The translations under genes and the position numbers were made by a program. From Paenibacillus ottowii (GTDB taxonomy: Bacteria; Bacillota; Bacilli; Paenibacillales; Paenibacillaceae): a stretch of DNA of 64,000 nt. The DNA lies in assembly GCF_006874425.1 (NCBI RefSeq), contig NZ_VIJZ01000004.1, positions 496,001-560,000 on the forward strand, in the 5' to 3' direction. Of the stretch, positions 60,044-64,000 are shown one piece after another. The first letter of the stretch is position 1; the number at the start of each line of letters is the position of its first letter. The notes beneath the pieces were generated by a model, which saw only the letters and a list, made by a program, of their open reading frames with translations, ran no database searches and had not been told where the DNA came from.

Positions 60044-61018
60044 ATGGAGTATTCATACTTAGGAAAGTCGGGCTTGAAGGTTAGTCGGTTATGTTTGGGC
60101 ACAATGAATTTCGGACCGGAAACAGAAGAAAAGGATGCTTTCAAAATTATGGATGCCGCGCTGGATGCGGGCATTAACTTCTTTGATACGGCTAATGTAT
60201 ATGGCCATGACCGTAAAGGCTGGACAGAAGAAATTATCGGACGGTGGTTCCAGCAAGGCGGCGGAAGACGCGAGAAGGTCGTATTGGCGACCAAGGTATA
60301 CGGGGACATGAAAAATGAAAATGACGGACCCAATGCAGGATCAGGCTTGTCTGCTTACAAAATTCGCCGTCATTTGGATGCATCGCTGAAACGTCTGCAA
60401 ACAGACCATGTTGAGCTATATCAAATGCATCACATTGACCGCAACGTGTCATGGGATGAGCTGTGGGGCGCATTCGAGTCCGTAGTGGATCGGGGACAAG
60501 TTGGTTATATCGGTTCTAGTAATTTTGCAGGCTGGCATATTGCGGTGGCTCAGGCTGAAGCGAAGGCACGGCGTTTTCTGGGATTGGTATCGGAGCAGCA
60601 TTTGTACAATCTGAACGAGCGTTCCGCTGAACTTGAAGTATTACCGGCAGCTCAAGGGTTGGGTCTGGGTGTAATTCCATGGAGCCCGTTGGCGGGCGGA
60701 CTGCTGGGACGCAATGCTTTAGCAGGTACAGGTTCCCGTAGCGCACGTGCCAAGGAAAAGGTAGAGCAGAATCGTACGAAGCTGGAGCAATTTGCAGTGT
60801 TGTGCCGCGAACTGTGCGAAAAGGAAGATGTGATTGCGTTGGCTTGGGTGCTATCCCATCCAGCCGTGACGGCTCCAATTATCGGACCACGGACATTAGA
60901 ACAGCTAGAGGATGCTCTACGGGTACCTGAGGTTAAATTAAGTGAAGATGTGCTTGCCAAGCTAAATGAGATTTTCCCAGGTCCAGGAAAACCTGCGCCA
61001 GAAGCCTACGCTTGGTAA
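60044..61018 (+). CDS. Aldo/keto reductase (YhdN/IolS-like)
   Basis: A 324-residue NADPH-dependent TIM-barrel oxidoreductase with the full catalytic tetrad: Asp48 and Tyr53 (FFDTANVYGHD), Lys84 (LATKVYG) and His129 (YQMHHIDRN). IIGPRTLEQLEDAL near 290 binds the nucleotide. Such enzymes reduce aldehydes and ketones, including methylglyoxal in YhdN. GGCGGGAGA precedes ATG 60044. Monocistronic; substrate unknown. Confidence 0.9.
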   Translation: MEYSYLGKSGLKVSRLCLGTMNFGPETEEKDAFKIMDAALDAGINFFDTANVYGHDRKGWTEEIIGRWFQQGGGRREKVVLATKVYGDMKNENDGPNAGSGLSAYKIRRHLDASLKRLQTDHVELYQMHHIDRNVSWDELWGAFESVVDRGQVGYIGSSNFAGWHIAVAQAEAKARRFLGLVSEQHLYNLNERSAELEVLPAAQGLGLGVIPWSPLAGGLLGRNALAGTGSRSARAKEKVEQNRTKLEQFAVLCRELCEKEDVIALAWVLSHPAVTAPIIGPRTLEQLEDALRVPEVKLSEDVLAKLNEIFPGPGKPAPEAYAW

Positions 61019-61071
61019 TCATATTTCTTACTTATGATTAAGCAACATTCTTTTTGAGAATAATTCCCAAA

Positions 61072-61115
61072 AAAAACAGCAGATCTGGAGTAGTCTCCTT
61101 GAGCTGCTGTTTTTA
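61072..61115. terminator. Terminator between the reductase and a convergent small gene
   Basis: AAAAACAGCAG / CTGCTGTTTTT with inner GGAG/CTCC; runs on both sides allow bidirectional use. Confidence 0.8.
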
Positions 61116-61137
61116 TACTAATCGGAAAAACTAACAA

Positions 61138-61365
61138 CTATTCGTTAATCTTTCGTACTATCCGTACATACTCCCTGGGGAGAAAGGGAATGCTTATTAG
61201 GACAGGTTCAGTGAAATGAGCTGATTGGAATTTGTAACTTTTATTTGCTGGTAACATCTGGTTGCTCATCGCTGTTTTTGTGTGAATATTACGTTCAAGT
61301 CTCCAGCCCACGATAAGCAATAGGATAAAGAGACTGGTGCAGATCATCATTTTGCGCATCAACAC
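61138..61365 (-). CDS. Small membrane-anchored hypothetical protein (75 aa)
   Basis: One N-terminal hydrophobic segment (MMICTSLFILLLIVGW) followed by a basic extracellular or periplasm-facing tail ending PFLPREYVRIVRKINE. GTG 61365 is eight bases from GAGGAG and preferred; ATG 61359 gives a two-residue shorter form. It is divergent from the usp-mrpA unit. I do not recognise it. Confidence 0.45.
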   Translation of the reverse strand: MLMRKMMICTSLFILLLIVGWRLERNIHTKTAMSNQMLPANKSYKFQSAHFTEPVLISIPFLPREYVRIVRKINE

Positions 61366-61430
61366 ATGAACCACTCCTCTGTATGAATATTCTCCATTTA
61401 TACAGGGTGCTATACGCAAAAAAATTTACC

Positions 61431-61459
61431 TTTACTATCTCCCCGGTAAACTATATAAT
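61431..61459 (+). promoter_or_regulatory. Promoter of the usp-mrpA unit
   Basis: TTTACT (61431-61436), 17-bp spacer, TATAAT (61454-61459). TTTACC...GGTAAA arms (61425-61430, 61445-61450) bracket the spacer and may form an operator. Confidence 0.6.
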
Positions 61460-61490
61460 TAAAACTAATTGTATATTGCTTTACCCGGAG

Positions 61491-61516
61491 GAGCCTGCCA
61501 ACAGCGGGCTCTTTTT
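61491..61516 (+). terminator. Leader terminator before the usp gene
   Basis: GAGCCTGC / GCGGGCTC with CAACA loop, then TTTTTG. It lies inside the predicted 5' leader (start near 61466, gene at 61555), and no plus-strand gene ends just before it. Confidence 0.6.
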
Positions 61517-61554
61517 GTGTTTTTTCGTTAAGTTGGAAACAGGAGGCACAGAAA

Positions 61555-62196
61555 ATGATGGCGGAGATGAACAATGAGAGCATTATGGTGTGTGTCCATT
61601 ATGGTCCGCACGGACAACGGTTAATTCAAAGAGGCAGCGAATTATCCCGGTTACTCGGGGCTCCTTTATATGTGTTAACAGTGGATGCAACAACAGATCA
61701 TGAATACAACCAAAACAAGGAACAATTCCTCTCAGGATGGGAAAGGCAGACAAAAGATGCTGGAGGATCGTTTCTAATTCGTAAATGCAATGGGAAAAAG
61801 ACAGCTGAGGTGATCGTGGAGACAGCTCAGGAAAAAAAGGTTACCCAAATTATCATTGGCCAGTCTAGTCAGACGCTATGGCAAGAGATTACCCGTGGTA
61901 ATTTTGTCAACGATTTAATTGAACAGCTGGGGCCTATTGATCTTCATATTGTGGCTGTGCAGCGTTATCCCGAGCTTTTAGAGCACTCGCATGAGAAGGG
62001 ATTTTCCGCTTATTTGGTAAAGCGGGATGGAAAATATGTACTGAGCGAAGAGCCTGGTGGAGAAGATACGATAAAAGGAATATTTTTTCGTGAGCTGGAT
62101 ACTGATTTCAACAGCGGTCTATTCAAAATCGTTAGAAATGGGGAAGCCCAGTACTTGAGAATTCTACAAAGTGAATGGGTAAAGCCGCATTCCTAG
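61555..62196 (+). CDS. KdpD-type universal stress domain protein
   Basis: A 213-residue cytosolic protein. Residues 1-140 match the Usp domain of KdpD: LIQRGSELSRLLGAPLYVLT, QIIIGQSSQTLWQEITRGNF (nucleotide-loop like) and LHIVAVQRYPELLEHSHEKG. The last ~65 residues (DTDFNSGLFKIVRNGEAQYLR) are not recognised. It likely binds ATP or a related nucleotide and regulates ion transport. AGGAGG precedes ATG 61555 and the antiporter gene starts 45 bases after its stop, so a role in controlling the Na+/H+ antiporter is plausible. Confidence 0.7.
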   Translation: MMAEMNNESIMVCVHYGPHGQRLIQRGSELSRLLGAPLYVLTVDATTDHEYNQNKEQFLSGWERQTKDAGGSFLIRKCNGKKTAEVIVETAQEKKVTQIIIGQSSQTLWQEITRGNFVNDLIEQLGPIDLHIVAVQRYPELLEHSHEKGFSAYLVKRDGKYVLSEEPGGEDTIKGIFFRELDTDFNSGLFKIVRNGEAQYLRILQSEWVKPHS

Positions 62197-62241
62197 GGGT
62201 CATATAAAAAAAGTAAACTTATATAGGGGGAGTGCTCGATT

Positions 62242-64000
62242 GTGTTGCATGCTGCAATTTTGATTCCATTCATGCTGGCTGTCCTAATCCCGTTGACCAA
62301 GGGCGTTTCGCGCTTTCATACAGGTTGGATAGTCTTGCCCGTACCCATAGCTCTTTTTCTGTACTTCCTTACAAGGATATCGGACATTCAGGCTGGAAAT
62401 GATACGATATCAACTATATCATGGATGCCTTCACTTGGGATTAATATTACGTTGCATCTGGATGGACTGAGCCTGCTATTTGCTCTGCTGATTACGGGAA
62501 TGGGTGCTTTGGTGATCTTGTATTCCATTTATTATCTTAATAAGCAAACGGAAGCGATTCGCCATTTCTACATCTATTTGCTCATGTTTATGGGAGCAAT
62601 GCTTGGTGTCGTTTTGTCTGACAATTTGATGGTTCTATATGGATTCTGGGAGTTAACCAGTATTACATCATTTCTGCTGATTGCCTTTTGGCACCGACGG
62701 GAGAGATCCCGTTATGGAGCTTTGAAGTCGATGCTAATTACTGTCTTTGGCGGGTTGGCGATGTTGGCGGGGTTCAATCTACTCTACGTAATGAGTGGAA
62801 CATACAGCATTCGAGAGATTATAGCCCAAGTCGGCTTATTGACTGAGTCCCCGTTGTTTATTCCGGCGATGCTGCTGATTCTACTGGGGGCGTTTACTAA
62901 GTCCGCACAATTTCCTTTTCACATCTGGTTGCCCGATGCCATGGAGGCGCCGACACCTGTCAGTGCTTATTTGCATTCAGCTACAATGGTTAAGGCGGGG
63001 TTATACCTTGTGGCACGTCTTAGCCCCGTATTCGCTGGACAGTCCGAATGGTTCTGGTTGGTTTCACTTTCAGGTCTGGTCACGCTTTTTTATGGATCAT
63101 TTAAAGCGATTAAACAAACAGATCTTAAAGCTCTGCTTGCCTATTCCACTATTAGTCAGCTTGGTCTGATTATGTGTTTGCTCGGACTGGGATCGGCTTC
63201 TGCCTTTTTTTCCGATACACAGGAGTCGTTATTCTATACGACGGCTACTGCGGCGGCCATCTTTCACCTGATCAACCATGCCGTCTTTAAAGGCTCTCTA
63301 TTTATGGTGGTTGGTATTGTCGACCACGAGGTGAACACTCGGGATCTGCGCAAGCTCGGCGGTTTAATGTCCTTAATGCCAGTCACCTTTTCTGTGGCGT
63401 TGATGGGGGCTTTCTCGATGGCAGGGTTACCACCATTCAGCGGTTTTCTGAGTAAAGAAATGTTCTTTACCGCTGTGTTGAATATTCGGGAGTTGGATGT
63501 TCTGAATACACAGTCGTGGATGATTCTAATTCCGGTGATTGCATGGATTGCCAGTGTATTTACCTTTGTTTACAGTATGATTTTTGTATTTAAAACTTTT
63601 ACTGGTAATATCCAGCCGGAGAAGCTCGATAAAATACCGCATGAAGCACCGCTGGGCCTGTTAATTTCCCCCGTCCTGCTGGTTTCACTCGCTGTGGTAT
63701 TCGGCTTATTTCCTGATCTCTTGTCTTATTCTCTGATTGAGCCGGCTATGGGCTCGATCTATAACGAGCTATTGTCGCCAATGGAAACCTTCGGTGTCTC
63801 CATTCATTTCTGGCATGGTTGGACACCTGAGATATTCATGACACTGGGCGTTATCGCTGCCGGGACACTTCTCTATAGAAGACACAGCCGACTGCGGATT
63901 CTGGATCGAGAACGGAACGGAAGCAATTTTCTTAATCTCATGTACGATGGATCTCTTCAAGTACTGGAACGTGGATCGAACCGCTTCACAAATCTCTACA
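62242..64000 (+). CDS. mrpA: Na+/H+ antiporter subunit A (MrpA), 3' truncated by the window
   Basis: The frame is open to the last base (586 codons shown of about 800). It is an NuoL/ND5-like membrane protein with many helices; the signature FPFHIWLPDAMEAPTPVSAY, then LHSATMVKAGLYLVARLSP and FHLINHAVFKGSLFMVVGIV (with the conserved Lys/His in the helix pairs), and AGLPPFSGFLSKEMFF. MrpA is the first gene of the mrpABCDEFG complex, which exports Na+ and supports pH homeostasis. GTG 62242 is used with GGGGGAG nine bases before it. Confidence 0.92.
   Translation, partial: MLHAAILIPFMLAVLIPLTKGVSRFHTGWIVLPVPIALFLYFLTRISDIQAGNDTISTISWMPSLGINITLHLDGLSLLFALLITGMGALVILYSIYYLNKQTEAIRHFYIYLLMFMGAMLGVVLSDNLMVLYGFWELTSITSFLLIAFWHRRERSRYGALKSMLITVFGGLAMLAGFNLLYVMSGTYSIREIIAQVGLLTESPLFIPAMLLILLGAFTKSAQFPFHIWLPDAMEAPTPVSAYLHSATMVKAGLYLVARLSPVFAGQSEWFWLVSLSGLVTLFYGSFKAIKQTDLKALLAYSTISQLGLIMCLLGLGSASAFFSDTQESLFYTTATAAAIFHLINHAVFKGSLFMVVGIVDHEVNTRDLRKLGGLMSLMPVTFSVALMGAFSMAGLPPFSGFLSKEMFFTAVLNIRELDVLNTQSWMILIPVIAWIASVFTFVYSMIFVFKTFTGNIQPEKLDKIPHEAPLGLLISPVLLVSLAVVFGLFPDLLSYSLIEPAMGSIYNELLSPMETFGVSIHFWHGWTPEIFMTLGVIAAGTLLYRRHSRLRILDRERNGSNFLNLMYDGSLQVLERGSNRFTNLY

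Noticed and set aside
61466..61554. A c-di-AMP (ydaO) or other named riboswitch upstream of usp-mrpA
   Set aside because: The leader is far shorter than ydaO elements and I could not match any known aptamer core by eye.
1..64000. CRISPR arrays, tRNA or rRNA genes, prophage or IS elements
   Set aside because: No regularly spaced repeats, no cloverleaf-type sequences, no rRNA-like stretches and no transposase or phage structural products were found among the credible frames.

Overview
The window looks like chromosomal DNA of a low-to-moderate G+C, spore-forming Paenibacillus, most probably of the P. polymyxa group. This is inferred from the Bacillus-type gene set (GpsB/DivIVA-like, YteA-like, Isp protease, AlsS/AlsD, ExuR-type LacI regulator, YesM/YesN-type two-component pair with a CUT1 importer, RRNPP-like receptor and propeptide) and from strong AGGAGG ribosome sites with frequent TTG and GTG starts. 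I see no rRNA, tRNA, CRISPR array, IS element or prophage.

Layout. 1-9.6 kb: 3' end of hrpB, a YflT-type stress protein, an acyltransferase, a TetR-methionine aminopeptidase pair, a homologue of the replication terminator protein, an oxidoreductase, YteA- and GpsB-like proteins, an Rrf2 regulator, a phosphoesterase and a [2Fe-2S] protein. 10-12.7 kb: a redox group with a nitroreductase, a thioredoxin-reductase-like flavoprotein and an HxlR regulator; the nitroreductase and hxlR promoters share a motif. 12.9-19.5 kb: the oxidative pentose phosphate route (zwf, short-form gnd, and a lactonase 3 kb further on), split by a divergent SRAP protein, a tiny toxin-like membrane peptide module, an MFS carrier and an OsmC protein. 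20-27 kb: a secreted protein, azoreductase, glutamate racemase, two broken resistance-type genes (aminoglycoside phosphotransferase-like and fosB-like), a MATE pump, intracellular subtilisin and a TPR protein.

27-39.5 kb is central metabolism. alsD and alsS on the minus strand make acetoin from pyruvate. The hexuronate locus (uxaC, GPH symporter, exuR-like lacI, uxaB, uxaA) feeds galacturonate and glucuronate to 2-keto-3-deoxygluconate. Four TGTTAACG operators flank its two transcription units, and a minus-strand poxB sits between them.

39.6-49.9 kb: a GNAT enzyme, a receptor-like TPR gene overlapping a Phr-like propeptide gene, a membrane protein with a coupled 41-codon upstream gene, then an ABC oligosaccharide importer with its own histidine kinase and response regulator. 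50-64 kb: glgC-glgD-glgP for glycogen turnover, DUF2062, a secreted protein, a large YhgE/Pip protein with internal repeats, a 187-bp hairpin-like intergenic element, an aldo/keto reductase, and a KdpD-type universal stress protein upstream of mrpA, which runs off the end.

The strongest candidates for something undescribed are the receptor/propeptide pair at 40.1-41.15 kb, the toxin-like coupled micro-ORF at 16.35-16.5 kb, and the replication-terminator homologue at 5.57 kb with tandem repeats in its leader. All functional calls are by reading the sequence and remembered family features; no database search was run.
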